Shown one piece after another: positions 11,366 to 26,300 of a stretch of DNA of 64,000 nt. A program made the position numbers and the translations under genes. Position 1 is the stretch's first letter. The number at the start of each line of letters is the position of its first letter. The notes under the pieces were generated by a model, which did no database searches, was not told where the DNA came from, and saw only the letters and a program-made list of their open reading frames with translations. Origin of the DNA: Acanthopleura granulata (Eukaryota > Mollusca > Polyplacophora > Chitonida > Chitonidae); assembly GCA_016165875.1 (NCBI GenBank), contig JABBOT010000006.1:1389438-1453437 (forward strand). Reading direction: 5' to 3'.

Positions 11366-14300
11366 GTAAGTCTATGCGATGCTTATGCGCAAGTTAATGG
11401 ATTGTAACGGTTTTCAAACTGATTTAAATTGGACAGTAACTTGGCCGTGTTCATGTAAATGTTTATCAAACATATGATGATAACATGAGAACACATTGAC
11501 ATCCATGATAAATTTCAATTAATCAACATTTTTACCCAATTCTGGTTAAGCCATGCTGGCTTCCTATCCGGCCGTGCGTGGGAAGGTCTGTCAGCAACCT
11601 GTGGATGGTCCTAGGTTTCCCCCTTTTTGTCCAGTTTCCTCCTACCATAACGCTGGCCGCCGTCGTATAAGTGAAATATTCTTGGGTACGGCGTAAAACA
11701 TCAGTCAAATAAATAAGTAAATAAATAAATAAATAAACCATATGGCTTTCGAGGGCTTTTGTGTCACTATTGTTTCAGAATTTAGACGAAATGTCAGAAT
11801 AAAACACTAACTGAGATCAACTGCAAAGAGGTTAGATGTCACTGGTTACGCGTGAACACAGTTTCCATGCTGTAGTCTTTTGAATTATTCACTGTAATAT
11901 GTCGTCTATATAAAAGTCGGGATCAACGGTGATTGCCATGCCATCGTATCAGAAAAGGGACATAACCCAGAGAAATTTACTACACCTTTATATCGCCAAA
12001 CCCGATACTAATAATAAAGGGTCCGATAGTCGGCCAACATCCGGATATTTTATGTACTTATGTTGTGGTCTCTACAAGACATGAGAGAGCTGGATTCGAT
12101 CTCCCAGCCACGCTGTAGAAGGGCCGTGTACAACATATTATACACCTTCCCAACCACCTACAAACCTTTATTATACACAGTTCCATTAAGGAATATATAG
12201 GCTTTCATTTCATTTTGTCTATTTTCCTGTCGCTTATACCATTTCAAATTTGTAGCGTTCGTCCATAGCCAACTTGTATAACGCTATGTCCGACGCCTTA
12301 ATTTAGGTATTTTTTATTTGCACGTTATCTACAAAGATTTATAGTTTCTTCTGCTCCCGCCGACGGCGCTCGATAGAGCCTTTTGATAAGATTCAATACA
12401 TGTTTCCCGTGAACTCGTCATGTGGCGTGGGCAACATCCAACAACAACCAATCGATCTATTAATATAAAGTTCTTGCAGTCCGTATACACGGATTAAGTA
12501 ATGTTTGCTTTTAGAATCTTGAGTGAGATTCTGCAGAGGTTTTGAAAAAAGGGTTGAAAACTAAGCCAGAAAATACCTTGTCTAACTCACAATAGGATAA
12601 AGGACAAAATGGACCTGACTTTCAGTATCATCAATATCAGAGTTAGTGATGTGTTCAAATCGCACTTCGTGCTATTAATGACAGTTAAATAACATCCGCA
12701 GTCCAAAATCCAGCAAATGACCCAGATATACGATTCCATTTTTTTATACAAATGTGAGTGAGGGTAGTTGTGGACATATCGTTCTTATTGGGATACATAT
12801 GGAATACATAAGCTATACCGCTAGCGCAGCGCAATGACCAAGAAGCCTCCCACCAATGCGGTCGCTGTGAGTTCAAGTCCAGCCCATGCTGGCTTCCTAT
12901 CCGGCCGTACGTGGAAATGTCCGACAGCAACCTGCAGATGGTCGTGGGTTTCCCCGGGCTCTACCAGGTTTCCTCCCACCGTAATGCTGATCGCCGTCGT
13001 ATAAGTGAAATATTCTTGAGTGCGGGATAAAACACCAATCCAAAAAATAAATAAATAAATAAATAAATCATAAGTTATACATGTACATGTACATACCCCT
13101 GTTATAAAATGGCATATACCCTGCGTACATGGACCCATAACCCTATATATATATATACAGCAATACCCTCGCTACAGTAAACAAAGAAAACATCAAAGGC
13201 GACGTCTTCCTAATAAAGAGGGCAATAAATTTAACCTCAAACAAATAAAATACCGGTTCTGTGGCAGTTTTGCCGAGGACAAGATAAGCCGATATTTCAA
13301 AGCTTCAATATGTGAAAGTATGGCAGGGCCGAATGACCACCGACCTCTATATCTCTACCTATATTTGTATCATGCGGCCTGCATGGGTCGGTTCACACCG
13401 AAGACTGTACAAATGATGCTTGTTAGTACCTCGGTCCTTATCGGCCCTGTGTCAGTATAATGTGACTGGGTGTGATGTCATGTCTGGTGTCTTTGGCATG
13501 ATGTTCCAATGGCTGCTCAGATTCGCCCTGCCACAAAAGATACGGTATATATATATATAGAACTTTCTAATTATATGGACTCCTGGTGGACATCTAGGCA
13601 TGACTTCCAGTTCCAATTTTAAATCGAAAATCCGTGGGTGTTTTCAAGGTCAAATAAATATAGATATGTATAGGCTGTTCCACAGTTTATAATACACGCT
13701 GTTTATGTAATAGAGATGAATGCTTATAAATTACCATGTAGCATCTCTATTTGTTAATAAGCACACTAATTAGATTAATATATTTTGTTTTGGAGCTGAT
13801 GTTACAATAAAGTCATCTTAAAGGTAGGTGTCATCGCATGTATGGACAGAACTGCAATTCCAGGACCTGTCATATAGGCGCTATATTAATTTTCCATGGA
13901 TACCGCCTTGCATACACGTACTAAAAGGCATTGGACATCAGAAACAGAGTAAGTCAACGTGGTTGCATGTCCGTTTATGCGTTGTATGTTTTGTCCCAAA
14001 CGCCAGCCATACATATCCTCCCTTCGTCAATATATATATATATATACATACATATACATGCACAGAGAGTTCCCGTGAAACCAGTTTATTTTGTTGATAC
14101 ATTTACGTGACAACGAACTTGCAATACTTGGTTGTCAGTCGTCTATAGACCGCGATTGAAATATTGCAGGGGCTAAAAAACCAATCACAATCATAGGATC
14201 GTTGTGTATATATGTGTGCGGATTATCTGAAAGCCTATACCAGTATTCTACCTACATACAGGCTACAAGTATGTTCTTCTCGGTTTGGTCTTAATTCTCA

Positions 14301-17300
14301 TCTTTGATACAAGTTTCAAATATGCCCAAGCAAAGTCATGGGAGAACTGACCGCCAAAGAGAGTAAGTATATGTTGGCCTATGTATACTGCAGTTCCTTA
14401 CGCTATTATTTTGAATGTTCCATTAATGATTTCGCCACGAGCTTCGCTGTACTTATGCCGTATCGCGAAACACGAATTTCCTACAAAAAACTGATGTCCT
14501 GCATGAAAGCAGTTCTTATAGAGGCCTATACATTTATTTATTTATTTATTTTGTGTTTTACACCGTCCTTAAGAATATTTCAATTATACAACGGCGGCCA
14601 GCATTATGATGGGAGGAAACCGGTCAGAGCCCGGGGGAAGCCCACGAGCATCCCCAGATTTATATAGATTACACCTGAACAATATATGTAACCATTAATT
14701 ACAGATATTAAATTACAATTGTTGTCTCGATAAACACAACACATATAAGGCTAGTCATGCGTTGTTATGTGGCTTTGACATTAAACATGTGACAGTGATT
14801 TATATAACCTATTTTTCCACGCATTGTCAAAAATCTACATTAAAAAAAAGCACTGAAGAAAAGAATATTGACAGTAGTGGTTTGATACCATGTTATCTAT
14901 AAGTATTTCCAACAACGAATAAAACCGGCGAAAGTCAATAGATATGTAGTTAGCTTCACCTATTTTTTCGTTTTAAACCTAAACCGGTCATTCCAGAATG
15001 GTCAGTAAGATGTCCAATACTGTTCTGCAAAATAACATTACATTTCTGTGTTGTGTTTCCAGTGAGATTTATATAGGGCTATACTTTATGTACATAGATC
15101 CGCCAGTAACTTGCGGATGGTTGTGGATTCCCCCCGGACTCTACCCGGTTTCCTCCCACCATAATGCTGGTCGCCGTCGTGTAAGTGAAATATTCTTGAG
15201 TACGCCGTAAAACGCCAATCAAATAAGTAAATAAATAAATCTGTGTACATATAACCTTATACAGTGTAATTTTTGTCCACTTATTGTCATCTGTAATCGA
15301 AGTCTTCGGGAATCGAGAAATCGCACTTAAATCCTGAATGAATGAATGATCAGGAGTTATAATGTCAAATCGGCAGTACTGAATTTATGAAATTAACACC
15401 GTCATACACAATGTCAAATCACTGAAAAGATTTCATTTTCAAAAACAATAATTAAAAGCTATTATATACAAGAATGAGTACGTACATAACCTAAAGCATT
15501 AGCACAGCTATTTTTACCTGGAAAATGCATATATGCATGTATATTTTCTAAATATAGATTTGCTGAGTGTGATATTCCAGTAATAATGTGCAGATCTTAA
15601 TTGTGAAATCACCATGGGTATTTCCACCTATAAGTTCGTTGAGAGTATATTTTTAGAATTATTAAGGCTTGTAGACCTAGACATCATTGCTTGTATTCAC
15701 TTGCAAAAATCTTGCAGTGACGCGTTTCCAATCACTAACTCTTAAGTGTTCGGTACATGTATTTGTAACTTATGTAGTCTTTACTGAAATCCAACATATT
15801 ACGTAGGACAAAAAGTTCTTATAATTAAGTACTAAGTCTAGCTAACTTAGTATCCGTAGGCGCAATATGCATGCAAGAACTCTTGTTAACCATGTTAATA
15901 AAATATTTATATATACATCCGTTCTCCCTGTATAAATATATTTAAATTGGGCAAAATCAGAAGTCATTAGAAAAGTTTCAGGCTGATTTCCACTGAAAAA
16001 GACTTCCAAGCCAGATAATTGATAGGTTTTAATTGTTTACATGTTATATGTTATAGGCCTACTTTTTTATGTCAACGAACGTCGTTGCATATCGCACCTA
16101 AGTTTACTCAACATACAACACCGCTTTCGTACACGTAAATGAGTGAAAAACAGTAATGAAAAAACAAAAGGCGTAAGTCAAGCAAACAAACAAACAAACC
16201 AAAAAATAAATAAATAAATAAATAAAAATTACAGACAGCCTACTGAGAAAATGCATTTTTTTAGGCCTTTATAGGCCTGTAGACCGATCCACGTATAGGT
16301 CTGGTCTACTTGCTCGTGCGCCACAAACTGAATGCACTAATTTTGAAAAACATTGCATGTACATGAAAAAAACCTTTCTTGAATTAGCCGAAACTTGGAA
16401 TCGATAGAGTCAACACCCTCTGCATCTTCATATGCTCTTCCGGAACTTGTTACTCTGTGTTGGCGACTTTTCCTGGTACATTAACGAAGACCTTTGTTTG
16501 CTACCCTTCTGTGAAACAACAGGTTTTTGAGGCTAGTAAATTCCCCCCCCCCCCTTTTTTTTTTCTTTTTTCAAATGGACATCGGGTTCCACCAATATGA
16601 TCTCCACAATCTGTTATTCAAGGGAGGTAACTTAGTGTTGTTGTTAAGAAACCGCTTCACAAGAGTTGCAAATAGTTCTATGCGCAGTAATTTACTTAAA
16701 TACCTGTTGAGCAATTTAGGTAATAATCTATTTTAAGGCCTTTTTTTCGCCTGTGTATAATTTTGGTCAAGTAATTGGAATCAAATAAGCTGTGCATGTC
16801 TACATAATTTTCATTAAATTCATCGACATAGGAGAACTATGTTACTTATCGTAGTTAATTCTACCGTGTTGCCAAGCAGTGACGAGTCCCATTGTGAAGC
16901 TGAGGAAAAGGTGTTTGCTGCAAAATGTCACAGGAATGATTGCGTGATAAGCAAACTTTGAGAAAACTGGTAATTCGATAATTGTGTGCTAATTATGTTT
17001 GTAGGCAATAAGTGATGATACGGATACTGTATGAGTGGCCAAATTTTAACAACTTGGCTATATGTGATACCCCACGAACTTTGGGCACCGAATAATACCA
17101 CGTGGTTAGTGACACTGTCACTGCTACTGGTACTCTATATTCTGTTGGTTTCATTATTTAGGGTAATAGGGGACTGTTTATTTATGTTTTTTCTTTCATT
17201 TATTAATCTTTGGTTGAACGTGTTATTCCTGCTATATCAGGACATGTTGTGCCTGGATCAATTTCAATATCCTTGTTTCTAGCTTAATTAACAATTTAAT

Positions 17301-20300
17301 AATTATTGCCACAGTCATGCTAAGCTTAATGTACGCTGGTGTTTAAAATTTTCTGGACTATGTGCAACTGAAAACTGTGTTGAAACGTGTTAGTCAGGTT
17401 TGTCCATTACTTATTACAAGTAGTATGGACCATTAGATCTGACTGAATAATGCATTACACATGACCATCTATGTAGAACTTATTTACCAGCACTGTGCTT
17501 TGATAGAAGGTCTCTATGCATGAAGAAGGTGAAAATGACATAGCAAATATAATGAACACCTGGTGTAAGAAATATTTTTAGCTGTCATTTTGTTACCATC
17601 TTAGACTGGCCAGACGATTCAAAATGGGGAAGAAAGTAGAGAAAGGCTTGAAGGAGAAGAACCAGTCTGCTGCCAGTCAGGATACACCAGATGATTTGCA
17701 GAACAAAACTCCAGGTAAGATCAGCAGGATCTGTTAGATTTTCAACCTTATCTATTCTAGGAAATTGGAGTACAGGACAACTCATACTCATGCAATCTTG
17801 TACCCCTAACCAAGTCATACCAAACTTTGTATTATACATGTATTTCCTGACCACAGGGTTTGGAGGAGCTTTAATCAGTGTTTAAGTGACTTTGTTCAGT
17901 CAGTGCATTAGTTGCTGCTGTTATTTAATGAAGTCATGAATCCATTCTCTTTTTAACTGAACTGCTGAACACATTGGCACAGTGTTTCAAGTTTGCACAG
18001 GTTTGACGTCTGTGTGGTCTTAGTTCTAATGAAGAAAAGGAAATAAAAATTGCAGCCGTGGATGTGTTAAGAACTTTCTGGACAGTGCTTAAAATGAGGA
18101 TGGTATTTAAAGCTCCAAACAAGTGCACATCACAACAAGGGAGATAAACCACGTTAAATTCTGGGTTTTGGAAATTTGTTGAAGTAACTCTGATGGCCCA
18201 AAACTCTCTAGGGCTCATGAATCAAGGTAGAGGAAATGGGGTAGACCTACATATTTGAAACAGCTGACTTGAAGCATTATACACGGCGGAGATTGAAAAT
18301 TGTGGCAATCACATGTTCCAAAAATCAAAAAATCAACTGACAAAGTGACGGTGACAGTGACATGGTCATCTATGGACAGCTCTCGTCAGGTTATAATATT
18401 TAGAAAGATGATGTTGATTTTATTGCTGACTTTTGACAAGCAGCAAGGTTTTGAAAAAAAATTTATAATATACGTCGGTGAAATTCTTTGATTGTCTTTT
18501 TGTTTTATGGCTGGAGGCAGTTAGCTTATATGCATGGTGTTTTGCTTTTCATATATATCATGGACCACTGTGGTGGCTTAGTGATTAACAGGTCAACCCT
18601 TGGTTGGATGCTACCAAAGGCTTAAAAATGGTAATTCTTGCTGCCCCGTGTTGCACTCTGCACTGTATGGTTGGAGCAAGGAAGCAGGACTGGTCAGTCT
18701 TGTGTCAGTGTAGTTTGACTGGATGCGGTGTCATGTATGGTTTTTGTGGCCTGATGTTCTAGTGGCCACAGCTTTGGCAGCATGAGCTCACCCTGCCACC
18801 ATTTATTTATTTGTTTGGTTGGTGTTTTACACCAAGAATATTTCACCAACATAAGCTGTACGAACTCACAGCGACCACATAGGTGATGGGAACCTGGAAC
18901 ACCCTCAGCCACAGAGCCTTCCCCCTCCCCCCCCCCACGCCATAAGAAAACACACTGTATATTACATGTATGTACTTAAGACCTCTTCATACATACGTTC
19001 TTGTCTGTGGAATTATCTTACACAGGATATATCGATTGTGATTAGGAAAAAAAAATGGGAAGAAAAAAAAATAGTAAATCAGCAGTATAGTGCATATTTA
19101 CTCTTGTTGTAGAGCCATATGCCTGCACAGGACAGTTCCAGAATGACTTCACAGAGTTATGTCGGCGGAGCGGTTTGACAGTTATCCCCCCTGTTGTACT
19201 GCGTCCCCGCCTACCTCCGTCAGTCACTTCACACACACCCTCAGAAGGAAAAGGGGAGAAGGGTAAGAAAGGACAACAACAACAACAGCCTGAACCCGAA
19301 CTTGATGCAGAGTCAAGCGAGGACAAAGGTAGGGGCAGATAACCCCCAAGGAACAAGGCCCTCTTAACGTTCAAGTTTCTTGCTTCATGCAAGCGGCCCT
19401 TGTGTGGTATTCATGTTTGATTTTTGTGTTGAGTTGTTAATTTGAATTTGAAAGCATTTCTCTTTGTGGAGGTTTAGTGCATGATATTGTTTGTGATGAT
19501 TGTAGAAGATTTATTATATTTTTTAATAGACTAATATTAACTTGAAGCTGATCGAATTTGCAGTAAATAGAGTAAAACTAACCAGATTGAACAAAATTTT
19601 GGGGTAAAAATTGACGTCAGATACATATATAATTTTTAAGGAACTGAAATTCTTTTCACCAATCCATCACTTTCAGTTAAAATTGTCTTAATCTGGAGCA
19701 AAAAGTTAGCAAGAATGAAGCTAAAATTCTTTTCCGTTGTTATTTTCACCTGTAATTGTCACTGGTATAATCATACTTCCATTCCCCCGTATATCTCACA
19801 GAGCCAATGGAGCCTCCCCCCAAGACATACACAACCCGGCCTGCATTTGAATACTTCAAGCCTTGTGTACAGGTGGAGATGGAGAATCCTGACCGCCTAG
19901 ATACCGTCACAGAGGTGTTCATCAGGGGTAAGGCAGGCAGGCAGGCAGACTGTCATGCAAAGTTACCAAATACAAAAAAAGGAAAAAAAAAAGAAGACTG
20001 TGAAGATACTGAAAAGGAAAATAAATGTTGGGTTGGGTAATTCATACTGCACCAGTTGTTCGATGCAGTATTTCAGGGGTTTTAATTGTGAGTTCATACA
20101 GGGTTAAGATGGTTGCTTTTACAAACTGAAACACCAAATAGGCTTCATGTGGTAATAGCTAAAGATGCTGAGTTGAGCTGACATCTTGTAATTCAAACTG
20201 CAGTAATATGAATATTCAGTCATATATATGATTAGTAAGACTGTGCTCAGAACTTTTTAACTTATACTATTTTATGGTTGGAAGAAGCCAAAGTCCCTGG

Positions 20301-23300
20301 AGCAAATCAACAACCTGTGCTATATTATCTTTGAACATGCGACATCACTGGCCAAGGATCCTAGTGTTGCATCTTGTCAGTACTCTAGCTGTTTAAGCTG
20401 CAGTGAAATAAATGATTTTATAATTTATACCTCAGTGAAATACCACAATTTCTTTACTGATAAAAGTGATTTTTCACTGCAGTGTAATATCACTTCGCAT
20501 TATAATTTCCACCTGTCAGTCGAACAATATTTATGGTATTCAACCTTCACTGTGCAATATCTTCTACAAATTTTCAGGCAGTTCAATACAAATCTCGCCT
20601 CAGCATGACTGCAGTGTTACCAATGTAGCGTTGAGTCATAATGATTCATTCCTTCAATTCAAATCATAACTGATGTGTCTTATCTGTTCTGTTCTACCAG
20701 GTTGGAAAGTGGACATCATTATGATGGGAACATTTGAACAATGCTGGCCGATGATGGAAAAACTTCACACCATCAAGTATGTCAATTTTTTGCCTGCAAT
20801 GTTAACTTCTCTGCAAACTAGAAGGCACTTAGAAATTTTTTTGCAAATTTTGGCTATGGCTACAGTAAATGTACGTATTCCTGCACTACATACAGAGGGA
20901 CAGTACTCTACACTTCTGCACAATCTGTAAATGGCGAAGAACCGTTTAAAAAGTTCCCAGTATGGATCACCACCAAAATGGATTGAAATTGTTCATAGCC
21001 TAAAGTCAACCAGTTGTGAACAAAACTGTCTTCAATTAACTGCATAACTTCTTCTTTAGAGAACACACAAACAGATTAACGCTTTCAAAAATTGAATCAT
21101 GGCAGAATCTTGGCAGAAATAATAACATACTTTACAGCTGCATGGCCCTGAGATCACCAAAGAGATCTTGGCAATTCTTTTTACATTACCTAACTGACCT
21201 AAAATTTCGTCCATTTTTCCTGATTCTGGGAGTTCTTTTGAATGTAGAAGTGTGTTTTAAGGTTTGTTTGGTAGGTAGGATGGCACCAAATATAATATTT
21301 TATGTCATCTACAGTATGTAATTACATTTCTTTTCAATAAGGTTTTCAATGTGACATAAAAATTGTGTTGGTTATACAATACGACTCTAAAATGGAGTAC
21401 GTATTGATATGCTGAATTACTCAGTGTCATCTCACCTAACAGTATGTGGAGTGTTCCAATCAAAATCAGCTTCAAGAGAATATCTCCATTGTTTAGTGAA
21501 CTGTCCGCTAAGAGGATTATCACGTTTTTCTGACTACACATCTCTGACCCCCAGCGGTGATGACGGCAGAGGGTTGGAGCAGTCCCTCATGCACTAGATA
21601 CAGTGGGGCTAGAAATCCCAGTTGGTATTCAGAATAGACAAGTGTGGGTGTATTCATTGAAAATAACATGGGTTGTAAATGGAGTTAAAAGCGGACCAAG
21701 CAGCATGGTCAGCATTGATAAGATGTCGGTTTTTAGATGTGTCAGTGTTGGCAAGTTTCTCTGTATATACGCTATAGGACTTTGTTGGCAAGTTTCTCTG
21801 TATATACGCCGTAGCACTGTGTTGGCAAGTTTCTCTGTACATACGCCGTAGCACTGTGTTGGCAAGTTTCTCTGTACATACGCCGTGGCACTGTGTTGGC
21901 AAGTTTCTCCGTACATACGCCGTGGCACTGTGTTGGCAAGTTTCTCCGTACATACGCCGTGGCACTGTGTTGGCAAGTTTCTCTGTACATACGCCGTGGC
22001 ACTGTGTTGGCAAGTTTCTCTGTACATACGCGGTAGCACTGGCACTGTGTTGGCAAGTTTCTCTGTACATACGCCGTGGCACTGTGTTGGCAAGTTTCTC
22101 TGTACATACGCCGTGGCACTGTGTTGGCAAGTTTCTCTGTACATACGCCGTGGCACTGTGTTGGCAAGTTTCTCTGTACATACGCCGTGGCACTGTGTTG
22201 GCAAGTTTCTCTGTACATACGCCGTAGCACTGTGTTGGCAAGTTTCTCTGTACATACGCCGTAGCACTGTGTTGGCAAGTTTCTCTGTACATACGCCGTA
22301 GCACTGTGTTGGCAAGTTTCTCTGTACATACGCCGTAGCACTGTGTTGGCAAGTTTCTCTGTACATACGCCATAGCACTTTGTTGGCAAGTTTCTCTGTA
22401 CATACGCCATAGCACTTTGTTGGCAAGTTTCTCTGTAGATACACCATATCTCTGTGTTGGCAAGTTTCTCTGTATATACACCATAGCACTGTGTTGGCAA
22501 GTTTCTCTGTATGTACGCCGTAGCACTGTGTTGGCAAATCTTTTACCTCCATAATGAGTATTATAGGGATTGCATATACTCAAAGAAATCGTACATGATA
22601 CATTAAAATTATTTTTCTTGTTCTATTTTTCTTTGTTATGCAGTCTTTGGAACGCAGGTCTGACAGGGGAAACCATCACAACGCTGGCCTCCTTTCTCCC
22701 CCACTGTGCTAATGTCAGGTAGGTCTGACTCCTTTCGCACTTTCTCAGTCTCTTGTCTTCTCTATTAAAGGAGACTTTAATGTATAATTCTTTGTCAATA
22801 CAGGATTCCTGACTTTCATTTTGTATTTTAATATGCACTCACTTCCCTGTTTTGATGGTGACTGCAGTTTACACACAGTGAATTTATATATGTACATCAT
22901 CATGTTTAATTTTTAAAGAGCCATTGATATGACATGAACTACATTGGCATGTTTAATTTAAAATAAGTTGACAAATTGAACACTGCTATAAGTATTAGGT
23001 TTCAATCTATAAAATGCATGAATTACTTGTTTTAAATCTAACCTAACAACTCATGACAACAGAATTTGTATATGACTCATCCGATCATGATGGCAGTTGT
23101 TTGTTCAGTGAGTGGTGAATGTTGCATTTCATGATCAAAATAAACCCATTGTATGAAGCCAATGTAAGGAAAAAAACAGTATATCTGCTTTCTGCTAGTT
23201 TTAATTTTCATCAGATAATCTTCTTTTCATGTGTTTAAAACTGTGTCCATGGCACTTTAAAGTATAAACATTAACATTGAAACAGGCGCTGCTCAAAACA

Positions 23301-26300
23301 CCTAGGTTAAGTGTCTCCCAAACGTGCCAAGCTATTTTCATTTAGTGTTCTTAAAGAATATGTCTTGCGCCGTAGAAAGCATTTAAAATAGCATGAAACA
23401 TGGCGGCCTTTAGGACCACATGTAAGTGATCTGACGTAGCTATATGTTTCTTCACAGGAATTTTTCTTATTTGTCAACAGAATTTCTGCAAATAGCTGAA
23501 ATCTGTAAAATCATTTCTAATGAAGATTCTCATAAGTGAAGTTTTAAGGGATGTTCCGTCGTTAAAAATAACGCGAAAAAATAATACGATCTCAAAACTG
23601 CACCTTAGAAAATAAGGTTTGCTTTCTCGTGACGAATACTGTGCCATTTTATTTACACTTTCAAGACTTCTAATTTAGAACTTCAGCCTATGAAAGATCT
23701 AGTAGTCATTTGTTGTCACTGTTTCATTTACCTAGAACTCTGGTGTTGGACGGCAATGTAGTCAAGGAAGAGAACTACCATCTGTTGATCAACGATGAAA
23801 GTCTGTAAGTAAATCTACACACTTGTACATAGAATTTACATATAGATGGGGTGAATAATCTTGATTGTTATTTCATGAAGAGTTGAGATTATATTCACAA
23901 CTTTATGAGATGAGGCACTGTTTCGTACTTGAGATGCCACAGTTTCAATGCATTCAACTTCTGCCCACACTCATCCTCGAGATGTGTAAATAACTCCTCC
24001 AGCCATGATAAAATTGTGTCTTTAGGCTCTCTGTTGAACCTCGGATCAAGGTGTGTAAGTTGTGCTCATTGAGTTTGGGATGGGAATTATTTAAATTGCC
24101 GCTAGCCACATATTTATGATAGTAGATTTGACCAAATTAGGTGTGTAAGTGTATAACTTCTGTTCGGTACTTCATTTGAACAGAATATACTCTTGCAAAA
24201 CATCAAAAAGATATGGTAATCAACTGTATTTTTCAAATTTCTGACTCGCACTTATGTATTCAAACCTCACCCTGGAGCAGGTCATGAAAAAAGCAGTTAA
24301 GATGATTGTGTTTCACTTGCTACATGGCGTGGGTTCATTCCTAGTGTTGTAGATGATTGTGTTTCAGTTGCTACATGGTGTGGGTTCATCCCTAGTGTTG
24401 TAGATGATTGTGTTTCACTTGCTACATGGCGTGGGTTCATTCCTAGTGTTGTAGATGATTGTGTTTCACTTGCTACATGGCGTGGGTTCATTCCTAGTGT
24501 TGTAGATGATTGTGTTTCAGTTGCTACGTGGGGTGGGTTCATCCTAGTGTTGTAGATGATTGTGTTTCACTTGCTACATGGCATGGGTTCATTCCTAGTG
24601 TTGTAGATGATTGTGTTTCAGTTGCTACGTGGTGTGGGTTCATTCCTAGTGTTGTAGATGATTGTATTTCACTTGCTACATGGCGTGGGTTCATTCCTAG
24701 TGTTGTAGATGATTGTGTTTCACTTGCTACATGGCGTGGGTTCATTCCTAGTGTTGTAGATGATTGTGTTTCACTTGCTACATGGCGTGGGTTCATTCCT
24801 AGTGTTGTAGATGATTGTGTTTCAGTTGCTACATGGCATGGGTTCATTCCTAGTGTTGTAGATGATTGTGTTTCACTTGCTACATGGCGTGGGTTCATTC
24901 CTAGTGTTGTAGATGATTGTGTTTCAGTTGCTACATGGCGTGGGTTCATTCCTAGTGTTGTAGATGATTGTGTTTCAGTTGCTACATGGCGTGGGTTCAT
25001 TCCTAGTGTTGTAGATGATTGTGTTTCAGTTGCTACATGGCGTGGGTTCAATCCTAGTGTTGTAGATGATTGTGTTTCAGTTGCTACATGGCGTGGGTTC
25101 ATCCCTAGTGTTGTAGATGATTGTGTTTCACTTGCTACGTGGCGTGGGTTCATCCCTAGTGTTGTAGATGATTGTGTTTCACTTGCTACGTGGTGTGGGT
25201 TCATCTCTAGTGTTGTAGATGATTGTGTTTCAGTTGCTACGTGGTGTGGGTTCATCCCTAGTGTTGTAGATGATTGTGTTTCACTTGCTACGTGGTGTGG
25301 GTTCATTCCTAGTGTTGTAGATGATTGTGTTTCAGTTGCTACGTGGTGTGGGTTCATCCCTAGTGTTGTAGATGATTGTGTTTCACTTGCTACGTGGTGT
25401 GGGTTCATCTCTAGTGTTGTAGATGATTGTGTTTCAGTTGCTACATGGCGTGGGTTCATTCCTAGTGTTGTAGATCTGTTTCATCTGACAGTGTTTGATT
25501 TCAGTTTATACATGTAGGTGGTACATTTTTTTTTTTTTTTGCACTTGTTGAAGTAATTTTTCACGAGTTACTTGTCTGTTTCAGACTCCAGAATTATGTC
25601 CTTGTGATACAACTTTCAAGGAAAGGATTTTAAGTATGTGATGATACAGTTCTGTGTTGTCTGTCATTGTAATGAGGAAGACATTATTTTTTGACTTGTT
25701 TACTCTTTAATTGTTTCAGACTGCAGAACCTGTCCTTGCGACACTGCAGCGTGACGGATGTTGGTGCCGAGCAGTTAGGGAAAGCGTTGGGGAATCCTCA
25801 GAAGTACAACCTCAAACTGCTGTCCCTAAATCTGACTGGTAACAGGATCACAGACACAGGTGCTGAGCACCTGGCCAAGGTGAGCTCCATCGTTATCCAT
25901 GTCATCAGTCTGTTTGTTTGCTACCTAGGCATTGAAACCGACATTTGCATAGCAACAGTCAACCAAATCCGGCATTTTGGGTCAATAATTGCAAGACCAG
26001 TTTCCTAAAGGGCAATTGACACCGAATAAACCACCAAAGAAGTAAGAAAGTATGTATAAAATAAAAACTTAGGATGGATTCATAGAGAGAAGTGTGAACA
26101 GTTTTCAATGGTGACGAAAAGACAGTTAATGTTCCAGATGAATAAAATCTGCTTCATGCTGGTATTGAAATGGTGAAAAAATTCAAATTTCATTAGACAC
26201 TTACAAGTATTGTAAGACGTAGTGCGTTTCACCTAGAGTGTGGCCAGTAAAAGTGCATTAAGTCTTTCAGAAACACATGAAGGTTCTAAAATGATACTTT

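Larger units (their letters stand above)
11366..17604. other. LRRC71 intron 1, 6.2 kb, repeat-bearing
   Basis: Contains five SINE-related elements (listed separately), TA-rich microsatellites at about 13143, 13544 and 14029, and a C/T homopolymer tract at 16543-16565. No exon recognised. Confidence 0.6.
17715..19112. other. LRRC71 intron 2, with two SINEs
   Basis: Contains the family-2 SINE at 18551-18800 and the family-1 fragment at 18801-18911. The remainder is AT-rich without recognised features. Confidence 0.6.

Noticed and set aside
21629..22583. Open frames of 242-309 codons on the minus strand
   Set aside because: They are translations of the 37-bp intronic minisatellite in its three frames.
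24510..25517. 335-codon plus and 306-codon minus open frames
   Set aside because: They are translations of the 51-bp minisatellite inside LRRC71 intron 7. There are no splice sites in phase with the flanking exons.
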